In this document: positions 12,725-24,960 of the stretch, piece by piece
Position numbering within the stretch: the stretch's first letter is position 1
How the letters are laid out: each line of letters begins with the position of its first letter
Origin: Isoetes taiwanensis
Lineage: Eukaryota; Streptophyta; Lycopodiopsida; Isoetales; Isoetaceae
Reading direction: 5' to 3'
DNA: 64,000 bases
Assembly: GCA_021234155.1 (NCBI GenBank)
Contig: JAJEKV010000101.1
Span: 1,555,332 to 1,619,331 of the forward strand
Program-made: the position numbers and the translations under genes
The notes under the pieces: generated by a model
Databases searched by the model: none
What the model saw: the letters and a program-made list of their open reading frames with translations, nothing else
What the model was told of the DNA's origin: nothing

Positions 12725-13340
12725 GGGAACAATTGGGAACAAATGCAACACATATACGAACGTGGGTTTGTATTCTCCCACTCCATCTCTTTGATCCATG
12801 CGGAATATTTTTGATCACGAAATGCCAATGCTAGTTATGATCTTGCTTATTGTTGCCATTATTTTCCTATTCGTGATTCATCCTGTTTTGTGAAATTAAA
12901 TATATAACTAACAATCAATAACATCAACTCATCCTGGTGCATTTTTAGCCACTGAAGGGGCAAAACAATTTGTAACCTTCAAAAAAACCATTGTTGCCTT
13001 TAAATTAAATCCCCTTCAAACCCTTTGGTTTGGGTGCATATTCACGGGGGTGGACGAGGGGCCAAAGAGCCCCCATAATTATGTTTTTTTCAGATAAAAT
13101 CAAGACCATATAGTATATTGGCCTCGAAATCTTATAGTGTTTTTACAAATCTTGTTATACAAAGATAGCAAATTCCATACATCCTTACCCACAAGCGAGG
13201 AACTTCCTGTCAATTTGTAGATTGAGGAACAAGGGTGAATATGCCTATCCAACAGCTCTCAAGAGTCACCCAATTCTGAATATGCACCCCAAACCAAAGG
13301 GGTTTGAAGGGATTTAATTTAAAGGCGCGATGTATATGGT
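12725..13340. mobile_element. Foldback element, copy 3 (right arm truncated)
   Basis: The left arm (about 12,725-13,030) and centre are present, but the right arm is cut after about 70 bases at 13,340. This break is also the end of the third 5.7-kb copy, so the rearrangement that ended the tandem array happened inside the palindrome. Confidence 0.6.
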
Positions 13341-13383
13341 TTTGGTGGAAGTTACACGGATGTTTTGAATTAGTAAGACGGAA

Positions 13384-13860
13384 GTACAAACATCCAAAAA
13401 TTACAAGAAGAAGCCAAATAACGGAAATTTTCTCGATGTCCTATGATGCTTTCCGAAAAATGATGCTCCTCCATGTAATAGTACCTTCAGGTTTTAATCA
13501 GAAGGAATTTAATCGACATGCATTTCAAGAAAATCATGAGAAATGTCGACGATAATCATGAAAATATAAGGACAAGGAAATAATCATGCTGAACCAAAGA
13601 AAGAATTTTAAAAACAAGGTTGTTTCAAATCAAAAGATGCAAGCACTAGTGAAAATCGAAATTTCCAAAAAATGATAGGGGAAAAGATTGAAAAAGAAGC
13701 AACCCCGAAACAACACCTTGTATCTCAAAGTAACATTTTGGCCTTGAAGGAAACTCTTTTATTTTGTTATCACCCCCACCCAACCAACCCATGCGATTGA
13801 AGCAAGTGTCAATATTAGATTGGTTAAGCAGGTTGTTTATTTCACCCATCGGGCCATCGC
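13384..13860. repeat. Dispersed repeat shared with 17,330-17,700 and 18,490-18,720
   Basis: Sequence beginning with tacaaacatccaaaaattac matches 17,338 onward (tacaaacatgcaaaaattac) for about 300 bases, including catttcaagaaaatcatgag. A shorter part recurs at 18,490-18,720. No protein family was recognised in any frame. By position relative to the purine-rich tract at about 17,270-17,300 it may be internal sequence of a non-autonomous LTR element. Confidence 0.55.
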
Positions 13861-13982
13861 CTAGTTAGAGTTTCAAGAAATACGCATATTATTAATTACA
13901 CAATATAACATCGTTTCGCCCGCGGTGGATAACGCGAGTTGTTTTGGCCCGGCGGCAAAAATTTTTAACCTGCTATAACAAA

Positions 13983-14035
13983 ACCATTACACTTCTTGTA
14001 AATTAAATTCCCCTTAAACCCCTTTTATTGGTATA
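13983..14035. repeat. Single arm of the foldback/MITE family
   Basis: The sequence around caaaaccattacac ... taaattccccttaaacccc matches the inner arm of the foldback elements at 1,750-1,815 and the short element at 61,620-61,680. No partner arm lies nearby, so it is a solo remnant. Confidence 0.6.
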
Positions 14036-14039
14036 TTCA

Positions 14040-14660
14040 TCACATTATATCAAGTGAATGATACCAAAATTTCATATCACAAAGTTATTTATTCAAAATT
14101 TGGTGTATTTCAAGTAACTTCAATTCATTACAAAAGTAATTCTACTTTGTTTTCATTTTGTTATAGCATTTTGGAGTTTTATCGGATATACCACCATGAT
14201 ATTTACTGAACAATACACAAGGAAAAACGAGATCGGGCTATGGAGCTTGATCCAGACATAAGAGTCAAAAAGAGATGGATAAGCAACCTGTGAAATGCTA
14301 GGCAAGTGAACGGAACAATAAACCGATAACAAAGAGAAAGCTTTTCTAAAAAGTTTAGTTAGTGGGAGTTTGGTCGAGAATGAAAAAATCGGGATTTAAA
14401 ACAGCTGCTGGTAAAATAAAGGTCTTTGATTCCCGCAACCGCTTTTATGCCCTGATGATGATGGTCAAGATGATTAGAGGACGGAAGATAACATATCCAC
14501 ACCCGGACTGGCAAAAAGAAGCGTATAAAATTGATCTCGCATAAGCGAAGTACAAAAGCAAGAAAGAAATGCGCATTAGGCTTGCATGTTACTCTAGAAA
14601 TAGAGCAGAAAACCAAAATTTTAGTACCAAAAATTCTCGATTTGTATTCTGTGATCAAAC
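14040..14660. repeat. Rearranged fragment of the 5.7-kb unit
   Basis: This stretch aligns in patches with the second half of the 5.7-kb unit. About 14,060-14,210 matches 4,560-4,755, about 14,230-14,330 matches 4,880-4,960, and 14,570-14,600 matches 5,220-5,255. It is closer to the fragment at 18,090-18,480 than to copies 1 and 2. Confidence 0.6.
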
Positions 14661-16990
14661 CATTAGAGTAACACGTAACAAGCACGGCTCCCACGAGGCT
14701 ATATACATGAAACCACGATACGATAATAACAAGACGACAAACACAAGATAACTAAATGCACACGACGCCCGCCACCTATCAAACAGCTCGCATAAAGCTT
14801 CCACCGCAGTTAGTAACATGCATAAGAGTTGTTCAAAGAGTGTCAACACGGGCAATGACTGATGACCGCAAGAACACACATGGAATCCACCACACGCACT
14901 ATGTATTCCGCCCAAGCGCATTACCACCCCCACCATATCTAGGCAAGATGTCATTTGTAGAACCCCTGGCCGGGTGGATCCAATGTCGTGAGAAATTGCA
15001 GGCATGATAAGGACGCAGTTACTGATCGTTGGTTCCAAGATGCCACTGCCCCATTACAAGCTGATGTTTACCTCAAGCTCTCGTTCTATTTAGACAAGCC
15101 ACGCCATCTAATATTATGTCCTCAAGATAAACCCCTGGTAGCACTTTATTGTGCTCACCCCCGCATCGGCTTAAGATATCGCAGAACAAGGGCGACGCCC
15201 ACAATGGATACTTTCACTGGCCGGGTTTGCGAGACAGGATATTGATACCAAATATCTTCGGCCAACCTCACCAAAGACTCAAGTACCTGTGTAAAGTAAG
15301 CATAGGTTTATTCACGTATGAAATGGCTTATGCGACACACGGTCAACACAACCAGCATAACCGGGTGGCACTATAACCCGCATAAGCTTGGCAAAGACTA
15401 CAACAAGCATAAGCCCGGAAGTGCCTTGGCGATCTTGCCTCGTACAAAGGGCAACACCCGAGCTGCCCACCGCACCATACTCAGCCCGCCTATACCAACA
15501 CAATTGCCGCCCAGAAGTGGTGAAGCAAAGGAAGGTAACTGGGGAGGTAAGGCTGCAGAGTGCCGCAAGCCCTTCTTCCAGAGGGAGAATTTATCGGGCA
15601 CTACTTATATTATCATGAGATTCAAGTCTTTACAATTAATCCTTCCTAAGCATCAGGTTAACCACCCTAAAACCAGCTCTTGTATTTGAAGTAGTCCTTG
15701 AGCAATTCGCCCGCACTAAAATTTCTCGCAAATCGCCCCATTTCAACCTTCTCTCCAAAATTGCTTTTTTTATCAAAGTCATGAAAGAGCTTCAAACTGC
15801 CTTCCCCAATCCCGCTAGGTGAATAATGCTTTACAACAGGCCGCTTCATAGAAACCCCCCGCATACGGCGTAGCACGACGCGGGCGATAGGCCGCCGAAA
15901 AGACCCTGGTTCCGGGCCTCCGCCACTCAATTTATGCTGCCGGGGCACGAGGTGGCATCCCCATTAAGGGGTGCTCACCTTTTAGAACCCCAATGGTTTT
16001 ATAAACCATTATAACTTTTAATTAGCCAATGGTTATTCACCCAATATGCTTTGCTAGTTCATGAAACCGTATTTTTAGTACATAAGGTTTGGAAGGTTAA
16101 TGGGGGGTGTATTGTATGAATTTTGGTATGGGAATAGGGCAAAAAGGCATCTTTGGTTTTCCCGTATTCATGGGCGGCATTTTTGGGCTCGAAGCGTACC
16201 ACCATGGCTTGATAGAGCTCGGTTTTAGAATGTAATTAGGGTTTTCATTAGGTTGCATTTGTAACACCGGCGCAGAGCCCAAAGTAGAAGGTTTTCCGGC
16301 CGGATTTGAAGATGCGGGATGCGCCGGAGCACCGCCAAGGTGAGCCGGAAGCGTGCATGTAGTTTGCGCTTTTTATTCCAGACCTACATCGCCATAGCTT
16401 GAAGGTAAAGGTTTTTTGTTCATTTGTGAGTGCTTTTCTTCAACCGCCAAGGAGAAGTAGCAAGAGACCGCAAACTTAAAACTGGGTGACAACGCTTGCA
16501 GGGATTAGCCCCTTTAAGGGGGGTGGTTGCTTTGAGTCGCGCAATGCGGTGGGGTTCGAACCCCTACTGCTTTTCCTTGGGCCATGGATGGCCCCCTGCT
16601 TGGGCATCTCAACGATGGCAAAGGGCAATGAGGGCCTCAAAGTTTATGTAAGGCTTGCAACAAGGGCAATTGAGGTTTGAAGGCGCAGCTTCAAACGGAT
16701 CACCGAGTTTTTATTGTGAGGCATGAACTTTTTATGCCTTCTAGCGGTGGCAATGGCCAAATTTTGCTCTATCCATCTATGGCGTAAGGCATAGAATAGC
16801 CGATTCTATTTTGGGGTCAACCCGATATTGGGTTGTATGACAATGGTTGTCAAAGCTCCTTGAAAATAGAGCCACCTCGCTTGACCCCATCTCACGCCGG
16901 TGTAGTGCTAGGATGGCCCGGGAGAGGGCATATGCCCTAAAAATATTTCCCAGATCCAACGCCCGGAATCGCCTAGAGCACTCCATCGTG
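14660..16990. other. No gene recognised
   Basis: Several open frames of 60-127 codons occur on both strands (for example minus 15,667-15,948 and plus 15,318-15,689) because the sequence is GC-richer than its surroundings, but none shows a domain I recognise. The higher GC content and an abrupt start near 14,660 suggest another repeat or retroelement fragment. No tRNA or rRNA was seen. Confidence 0.5.
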
Positions 16991-17004
16991 AGGTATTTGC
17001 AACC

Positions 17005-17300
17005 TTAACTTAGTATAACATCATATGCATTGCCTTGTTATTGCTTGAAGGGAAATAATTCTCAAACCCAATAACTGTGTAACGCCATATCCTAGTCTAC
17101 CATGCCGTGGTGCACGCGGCTGTAACTTAGACTAGGTGACATGCACCATTACACATCTATGGACATATATATCATAGAAAATTCCATTATGCCTAATATT
17201 GATATCCATGCACAAAATCACACAATGGTGCGAATTTATTTAGGCATGAATTTATTTTAGGCATAACAATACTCTCCCCCCTCGGGTCCTTTGTCCTCAA
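17005..17300 (-). mobile_element. Possible LTR boundary with polypurine tract (minus strand)
   Basis: Read on the minus strand, about 17,300-17,275 is CTTGAGGACAAAGGACCCGA followed by a G-rich GGGGGAGAGT, then TGTTATGCC. Plant Ty3/gypsy elements typically end their coding region with a ...GAGGACAA... purine-rich tract directly before a 3' LTR that begins TG. The putative LTR would run from 17,266 towards lower coordinates, but its far end and a matching 5' LTR were not found and there is no pol coding upstream. If correct, this is a solo or non-autonomous remnant. Confidence 0.4.
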
Positions 17301-17904
17301 GAATCGCTCCGCACTATAGAGCCATAACATCCGGAAGGTACAAACATGCAAAAATTACAAGAAGAAGTCAATAACCTAAAAATATCGCCAAGATATCCCA
17401 GATTTCTCAAAAATGATGCTCCACCTGCTGCATGTACCTCCAACCGATTTAACTGCAAGGAAAACATGTTGGGACGATGCATTTCAAGAAAATCATGAGA
17501 AAATCGACAGATAATCATGAAAATATACAGACGTAGGAAATAATCGTGTTGAACTTATAAAGAACTCCGGAAAATGCTGAGCCAAGATCAAAGATGCATC
17601 AGAAAATGGAAGCGCCAACGCCAAAATCAACGCCAAAAGATTGAAAAAAGGAAGCAACTCAGCAAACAACACTGGAACAAAGCAACAACTGAGCAAGGAA
17701 GGCAAGCGCCTAATGGAGTGCCATTGCCGACCTCGCCAAACTGCCGGATTGAACAAAGGGGAGCATCGGGAAATGTGGCCGCCTCTAGCATTTCGAGGGA
17801 AATGTCGGCTGGATCCATTACGCCGCCAGGTGCGCCACCGGTCTCTTTAACGGGCTCGCCACCGCCTTACCCCGTGAATGGTCAGCCCACCGAACATTAC
17901 CCCT

Positions 17905-18480
17905 AACAAAATGTTAGGGCAGGCCACATTTCTCCATGTTATCACCATTCTTACATCCTATAAGTTTCTTGTCCCACCCTCGGCAGTCGCTAGTGCCACT
18001 GGCCCCAATTTAGTGCCATTTGGCGTTGCTTTATTGCTTATGCCAACGCCAACAATACATTCAAATTCACAATACATTCAATACAATTCAAATTCACATT
18101 ATTTCAAGTAGTCATCGATACCAAAATTTCATATTACAAAGTTCGGGTTTCCATTCAAAATTTGTACCGCAATTCATTACAAAAGTAATTCTATTGTGTT
18201 TTCATTTGCCATTTACAGCATTCAAGCGTGTTTTATCGGATGATGACTACCAGATTTTTCAGAATTAGAAGATTCCCCATGATATTTCTGCATAACACAA
18301 GAATATGGACCAAGACAGAAGGATATGGAGCTATGGCAAAGAAAAATTGTTCCAGATCTATAAAAAGGAGCAACTGGAGCTCAAATGCGAAATGAAGAAG
18401 GGAGGAAAAAAAACGAGATGGGCTATGGAACTTGATCTGACATAACAGTAAAAAAAGAGATGGATAAGCGGACTGTAAAT
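17905..18480. repeat. Rearranged fragment of the 5.7-kb unit
   Basis: About 17,905-17,955 matches 3,985-4,035 and then about 17,955-18,480 matches 4,405-4,965, so 4,040-4,400 is missing here. This may show that the 360 bases at 4,040-4,400 are an insertion in copies 1 and 2, or a deletion here. No coding sequence was recognised. Confidence 0.6.
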
Positions 18481-18729
18481 GCTAGGCAACTGCACAGAAC
18501 AAAATCATTAAAATATACAGATTACAAGAAACAATCATGCTGAACCTATAAAGAACCTGTCAGAAAATGCTGAGCCAAGGTCAAAGATGCAAGCGCCAGT
18601 GAAAATCAGAAAATGGAAGCGCCAACACCAAAATCAATGCCAAAAGTTCGAAAAAAGGAAGCAACTCAGAAAACAACACTGGAGCAACGTAAAAACTGAG
18701 CAAGGAAGGCAAGCGCCTGACAGAGAGCC

Positions 18730-20430
18730 ATTGCCGACCTCGCCGACCTCGCCAAGCTCGCCGGATTGAATAAAGGGGGCGGCACGTGGGAAATGTGGCC
18801 TGCCCCTAACATTTCGAGGGGAAATGTTCGGTGGCTTGCCATTACGGGAGGTGCGGCCACTGGCTCGCCCTAACGAGGCCGCACCCCGAACATTATCCCT
18901 AACTAAAATTGCTAGTCAATGCTAATTGAATTTGTAAAATGGTAGTATCAAAGTTTGGGCAGCCCTTCCCTAATGGCTCGTAATGGCCTATGCAGGAACA
19001 ATATAGAAATAGGGTCGCAAATATACCCTGGAGTTTATTGTAGTGCTGACACATGTCAGCCGCAAATAACATGAAATGGAAGTTAGATCTTCGATTCGCG
19101 GTGACCTGTTGTCCCGATTAAACTTTTTGGGTTGCCTCGAATGGCTAACCCTAGGCGTGCAGCGAAAGAGGCATATTTTAGACATGTATCAAAAGATGTT
19201 GATGTTGAAGATCTTTGTTGAAGTTGAAGATGACGACTGGGATTAACTGCTGGCAATTCACCACGAGAAAAGCCGTGAACGACGGAGAAGAGAGGCAGTT
19301 GGGTTTGATTGCATGCATGCATGAAGGCACCTTTTTTTTTTCCAGTCACTAATATTGTTCTCGAATTTCATGGCTTGGTGGATTGCGTGCAAATTTTTTA
19401 TATGTTGTCCCAAATCGATGTTGTTTCATGGAATATTTTGATTGGAGCATATGCTCAACATGACCAGCAGGTGGAGACATTTCTCTAAGTCAGCCAACTT
19501 TTGTTGGAATATAAGAAGCCTAATAGAATTATCTTCTTAAATCTTCTTTTTTCGCTTGTCTCGCCTCCTCACGATTCAAGATTTCGTAAGTTCATGCATT
19601 CATTTTTAACCATGGATTGCAAAATGTAACTTTTCGTGCAAAATGCGCTTATCAATATATATGGTAAATACGAAGTCTAGATGATGCATTGGCAGTAATT
19701 TGAGAAATTGCAGCATTACAATGTCATACCATGGACAGCTATAATCCAGCACATGTCCAAAATGGCCATCACATGAACCTTATACATGAAGTGCCCCTAG
19801 GATGAGGGTCGGCCTCATTTTAGGTGGCGCTTTAGATATATTCAAATAAGAAAATCTAAAAGGGAGTAAGCCTAGAGCTGACCCTCTTTGAATGGTTTTC
19901 AACTCACTGTGCTTGATATTGTTCGTGGCAAACAATATAGATTTCTTGAAATTATTGTTACCTCCTTTAGAAAGAGCGAAGCTTTGCTTTCGCTTCTCTT
20001 TGGGGCCTCTCCGCGGTCAATGTAGCTTATTTACTTTTGCTAGGTTATATTACACAAAGAGGTTCCAAATGGGAGGTTGAGCGTAAATCGTTCGTTCTAG
20101 AGGTAAAAGTTCTCGTATGCAGTTTGTTATGACGCCAGAGGTGAGAGCGCGATCCTAATTTCAAGCCAAAGTGGTTCCTCGGCTTTGTCCATCTATATAG
20201 CGGCCTGTTAGGGCACCAAACCATGGAATATCCTAACTCCTCGCTATTGATGGAGAACCTCGAGCGGTATTGTGACTAGAAATTAGAGGACGGCTTTCGG
20301 GTGGGTGGATTGCACAAGGACGAGGTAACAAGGGTTTTGAGTAATCTACTTTTATTGTGGCCACTGATGATACAAGCCCGGGTGGGTTGCTTATGCATCC
20401 TCGCGGGTTCATTAGAGATTAGTGATTGAT
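18730..20430. other. No gene recognised
   Basis: 18,730-18,900 repeats the GC-rich motif of 17,730-17,900 (gccgacctcgcc ... aaatgttcgg). From 18,900 to 20,430 I see no domain, RNA gene or clear repeat. Open frames here are short and unrelated to known families. Confidence 0.5.
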
Positions 20431-20436
20431 GAATGA

Positions 20437-20556
20437 AAGCACGTAGACTTCCCAATCTTTTTTTTCCCCACCTCTTTGAGCAATGTAGCTTAGTTTACAT
20501 TCTAAGTTCCATTGTTCAAAGAGGCGGAAAGCAAGATTGGGAAGTCTCGATGCTTG
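20437..20556. repeat. Inverted repeat with roughly 50-bp arms
   Basis: The left arm (starts aagcacgtagacttcccaat) pairs with the right arm ending tgggaagtctcgatgctt, with a spacer of about 20 bases. There is one mismatched bulge near the T-run and otherwise strong complementarity. It lies just upstream of a second, larger inverted repeat. Confidence 0.65.
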
Positions 20557-20579
20557 CACTCGTGTCTAATGTCGAACCG

Positions 20580-20845
20580 GAATATCACTAGGATCGCCCC
20601 ATTCATTAGATAGGTAAGGCGTATGTTAGATGGCATTTGAATGCCATCGGGATCGTATCGATTTGAGATTTTCCATTCCTTTGGGCGGCACCTGCCATGT
20701 AAACCCATTAGGTATATAGAGCATGTGCCACCCAAAGGAATGGAGTACAGATATAGGGTCCTGATGGCATTCAAATGCCAATTTGGCGTACGGGAGATAC
20801 GCCTTACCTATCCATTGGATGGGACGAAAATAATGGGACACGGTG
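20580..20845. repeat. Inverted repeat, roughly 115-bp arms
   Basis: The left arm 20,585-20,697 and right arm 20,723-20,840 are imperfect reverse complements (blocks ataggtaaggcgtat, ggcatttgaatgcc and ccattcctttggg recur inverted), with a spacer of about 25 bases. The core ggcatttgaatgcc is itself a palindrome and occurs in both arms. A transcript of either strand would fold into a long hairpin. It could be a MITE or a small-RNA precursor. No open frame is meaningful here. Confidence 0.7.
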
Positions 20846-21477
20846 ATACATAATCATTGGAGAGTGGATCGTGTATCTAGTGAAATCTCATATCCGTCAA
20901 AGTCGGTTCGATTGATCCGTGGCTGTTTGACCCCTTGGCATGCGTAGATTACTTCTCATCAGCAAGATTCTGTGGCATGCGAAGGGGGGGCAAAAAGCAA
21001 GGAAGTCGCTTTGGGGGGGGGGGGAGGTGAGGTTTCTCTAGGCACTTAGATCGATTGAGGTTATACATGAATGAAATATGGAACGAAGTTACAAATTGTT
21101 GAAGTGACCAGAACCATCATACATGAAAGAAACATAGAACACGGTAATGAAATATATAGAAGACAAAAACTTATAACAAAAAACTTTATTTTTTATTAAT
21201 AGTGCCAGAACGGTTACAATAATTTGAAAATCCTCATGAACAGATTACAATAGACTGAATATACTCATCACATCATCTTTCTAGGCAAGCACCATCTTCA
21301 TCGGGCCATCATCCCGGTTCCGGCCCTCTTCGCCATGGCCTAGGTTCCTCCTCCTTGTGTTTTTACCCTTACCGCAACGCCCTCGAGATGTGTTTCTTCC
21401 GACACGCTGCCGCTTATCGGGTAATTGGCATTGGAGAGTCCGTTGATCACGCATGCTTAAGTCCTCAAGCGGATCTC

Positions 21478-21482
<5 letters not shown>

Positions 21483-21514
<32 letters not shown>

Positions 21515-22560
21515 ACGGGTGGATTTTATATTATATAATAAAAGGTACAATGTTAAAAGCAAGAACAGAATTACTACAGGAGTAATCTCAACATATTCAT
21601 CCTGTTTTGCAGAAACTTATTAGATGCTCTAAGAGCAAGATTTTACATAAATTGCTCTTAGAATGATGCACTTGAAAGGATCAAATAGTCATCCCGCCTG
21701 GTAAACTTAAGATGTATAATGATACAACAAGCCCTCAGAGGGCTCCCGAATGATGGTACTCAAACTAAAAAATTCAAAGTGAGATCTTCCGAGATATTGG
21801 GAAATAAAATGGGAATATCCGACAAGATATGTATGAAAGAAGTAAAATAGAATGAAGCTCAAGACATCGAGACTGAGCAAGCTCTCACCCAAACATATCA
21901 AGATTTGAGCATAAAACCAAGCATCAAGATTTTGTTTTGGTTATGCGCTTTGGCACAAAGAAGCATTCAAAGAACCGAGAGCTTAAATTAATCATTTTAT
22001 CCGCAAAACCGTCATACAATCACGCCTATAATCTTTCCATTCAAATCTCAAAATCTTAAGATCAATCCACAAGAATCCACCGCCCTAGAAACATCATTCT
22101 AGATCATCCCAAACATCATCAAGACCTTTCTGCTAGAAAGAAAGAGCAGGACGAAGGGAAAGAAGCCAACTGATAGAGAACTTGGGTAAAATATCTAATT
22201 CAAAAATCTGAAACTTCATCACTTACTAGTGCTTTGCCCAATTTCTGCTCCATCTTATGGGCATCTGCGCTGTTTCGATGTGTCTTGGCCATAAAGAAAG
22301 GTAGAAACTAGCATCTCCAAAGAATAAAGTCCGGCCCTATATTGTTATTAGAGATTTGCCTCGCCCTTCCAAACTTCCGAAAGCAAGAACATAGAGCTTC
22401 TTGAAGCTAAAAGAGCAAAAATGCCACGTTAGTGGCTTACCAAAGAAAGAGATCTAGAAAGAACCGCTTTGATGCCGCGCTGTGTTCTTGAATTTCCGTA
22501 AAACAAGTTCTCGTGATCGACCTTAATTTCTCGCTAGCATCAGAATCTCTGACCTGGAAA
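21483..22560 (-). mobile_element. Probable retroposon 3' end (minus strand) with poly(A)
   Basis: A run of 27 T at 21,483-21,509 is a poly(A) tail when read on the minus strand. Directly before it (21,510-21,550) the minus strand reads ccttttattatataatataa then atccacccgtccctc, which is the style of a plant LINE 3' UTR. The body would extend upward to perhaps 22,560, but the frames there (for example minus 21,707-21,901) show no recognisable reverse transcriptase, so only the 3' end or a decayed body is present. Confidence 0.5.
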
Positions 22561-22739
22561 GAGCTAAAGAGCCGAAGCAGTGCCGGACTGGGAGGATAGG
22601 GTGGTTCCCTTCCTCCCCTGCCGCCCTAGCCGCAGGCGCAGGTTCGTGCGCCAAGAACCATTTTTCCCATTCCGCTTCATTTTTTTCAGATATTTGCACC
22701 GGGCCCCTTCAGACGACTCTCTTACAGATCTTCGCTGTC

Positions 22740-24960
22740 GTTTGAGTCGTCCGAGAACATGTTCTCATCTAAATCATCTTCGGCATCGACAAAATGGGTA
22801 CGTTGAATGTCCTCATCAACATGGTTAGCGGCATTTACAGCAAGCAGCTCGTCCTCACTGTCTTCGAAATTGTCCTCTTCCACTTCGGAATCTGCATCGA
22901 TGAAAGGGAACTGTAGCTTATCGACTACGGCTGCGCCACTGTTGCGATTCAAAAGCCGCCAGCTTGAGAAGTTATATACAAGTTTGTCAGCCTTCTTATG
23001 CAAGGTGAGACACTGTATGTACTTATAGGCACTCCAATTCCTCTCACTTGCACTATTGAGGATACCAAGGAGAGGATAGTCATTGCAAGGGCCTCAGAAT
23101 GTATCATTAACTTGTCCATGGGCTTGCCACCATGCATAAGATTCCATATTTGGTTCCTTCTTATGACTCTCGATTAGCCGCGGAAGCTCTTCATCCGCCC
23201 ACCTTCCACTCAAGTTCTCGTATTCTGTTAACTTCAAGAATGAAAAACTTATAGTCCGAAATGTTTGGATAATACATTTTTGCAACCTTCTTCAACGAAC
23301 CCATAACCTCTTTTATCTCAGATGCTGGTCCATGTCGTAGTTGTGTGGATCTAAGGCATGTGCGGCGCCATGAAGGTCATTATACGACTTCTTCCATCGC
23401 ATACAATGAAGTCCCTCGAATGTTGCACGCTTGGCATTGTCAAAGGGGTGCGTTTGGCCCGCCAAGTTGTAGGAACGATTGTATCGAAGTGCCAACACCT
23501 CCAGACTTTGCCAAGACTTTCTGTCATCGGAAGAATCAAGGGTTTTGATGGCATGACAAACAAATTTCACAAATTTTTTTTACTTTCCAAAATGTCTCCA
23601 AGCCATTTCATTGAAGGCGGCAGCTTTTCTTGGGTGTTTTGATGCATTTTTGCCCTTCTGCCTCCTCTCCCATTCAAAGAAGTTTGTATGGTTGAAGGTC
23701 GAGATAATCGGGTCACGACACCTAAGCACTCTTTCAAGACAAATGTTATTGGAACCAAACCGAGTCTGGCCAGGATTCATAAGTGCTAGGGCCTTCTGAT
23801 GTAATAACTTGTATATGGCGTAAATTGCGAGCTTCTTTGTGATGAATTTCACGAGACGACAGGTCTTCTGAATGGGATCTTTGAACCAAGTGTGCTGTGA
23901 AAATTAGTCCTTGAGCAATAAGTTTAGGCAATGGCATTGGCAGCTGGCCGCGTGCAATCCTGGAAATTCAGACTTCAACAATTCACCCGCTAACTTATAA
24001 CTAAACGCGTTATCCATTACAACCTGAAATATTCTCTTCGGTCCAAAACTCTCTATTACAGCCTTTGTTTTCTAAAAAATCTAATCTCCTGTCACTTGAT
24101 CAGTTTTAGTTTTCACGGTCTTCAAAAATACTTCGCCCACTAAATAGACAATCATGAAGTTTATAAGGTGGTCCTTGTTTACATTGCTCCAACCATCAGT
24201 CACTAGTGAAGCCGGTCTGGCTTCAATAACACGACACAACTTCATCTCCACCTTCTCGACTATTTTCCCCGTATTTCATCCACCATTTTGTTATTGGCAT
24301 GCTTGTATGAAGGCAGCCTGAAAGCTAACCCCTCGCTTTGGCAACTTCTTGGAAGGCTTCTTTTCATTTCTTTGTGTTCTAAGACATGTGGAGACAATCA
24401 AGATATAAAAATGCCTCTACAACCTTCAATTGTGTCTTCTTGGGTTGCTCTAATGTTAAACACTGGTCAACCCTCCGTTGCTTAGTCTATCTTTCCACTA
24501 TTTCAATTGTCTCGCCATTCTTTTTTTTTTCAGCCAGTATTTAACCCTCCTATCGACCCTAGTCCACCCTCTGGGTTGGTACATTGGCCGCAGGAGGGGT
24601 GGTGTAATTGATCTCTTCCGCTGGCACCTGGCCACGGCCCTTGACTATCCCTTGGCTATGTTTTTCACGTTGATGTTCTTTTTTTCGACCCAACACTTCA
24701 ATTGCATCTTGTCGATGTCAGCAGATGTCGTGATACAAGTTTGCATCCCAATTTTAGAGTCCCGTAAAATATGAGCTCAATTCTTGTCGCTTCAGATCCA
24801 TTTATTGACGTGTACCCACAAAATACACATTGCCACTCATTCTCGACCAAATTCCTTCACAAATCCCCACTCAGGACCTCTCCTTCACCACCAGATCTCG
24901 ACATACAATTCTTCCACGTACGCTGCAGAACTCCCGCGGGCCTTGCTATGACCACGCGAC
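22740..24960 (-). pseudogene. hAT-superfamily transposase (BED finger, DUF659, dimerisation domain), decayed
   Basis: On the minus strand the domains appear in the usual order for plant hAT transposase-like proteins. A BED-type zinc finger lies at about 24,848-24,710 (NEWQCVFCGYTSINGSEATR, then a degraded HxxxxC side). A DUF659-type segment lies at about 24,235-23,905 (SLVTDGWSNVNKDHLINFMI, VVMDNAFSYKLAGELL, HAASCQCHCLNLLLKD). A middle part lies at 23,850-23,580. The C-terminal dimerisation motif SASERNWSAYKYIQ is at about 23,080-22,990, followed by an acidic tail to 22,740. At least five frameshifts or stops interrupt it, including a stop after LLLKD. The protein would cut and paste DNA in the nucleus but is inactive as read. 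Terminal inverted repeats and an 8-bp target duplication were not located. Confidence 0.85.

Larger units (their letters stand above)
11377..13340. repeat. 5.7-kb direct repeat, copy 3 (truncated)
   Basis: Third copy, starting with the same anchor. It is collinear with the first 2.1 kb of the unit (subtilase remnant, agmatine deiminase remnant, left arm and centre of the foldback element) and then stops inside the right arm of the foldback element near 13,340, where unrelated repeat sequence begins. Pieces of the missing part of the unit turn up again at 14,040-14,660 and 17,905-18,480. Confidence 0.85.

Noticed and set aside
19960-20450. Sequence that at a glance resembles organelle DNA
   Set aside because: No organelle gene, tRNA or rRNA signature could be confirmed, so an organelle insertion is not claimed.
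21281-21562. Minus-strand ORF with a lysine run
   Set aside because: The lysines are the translation of the poly(A) tract at 21,483-21,509. Not a gene.
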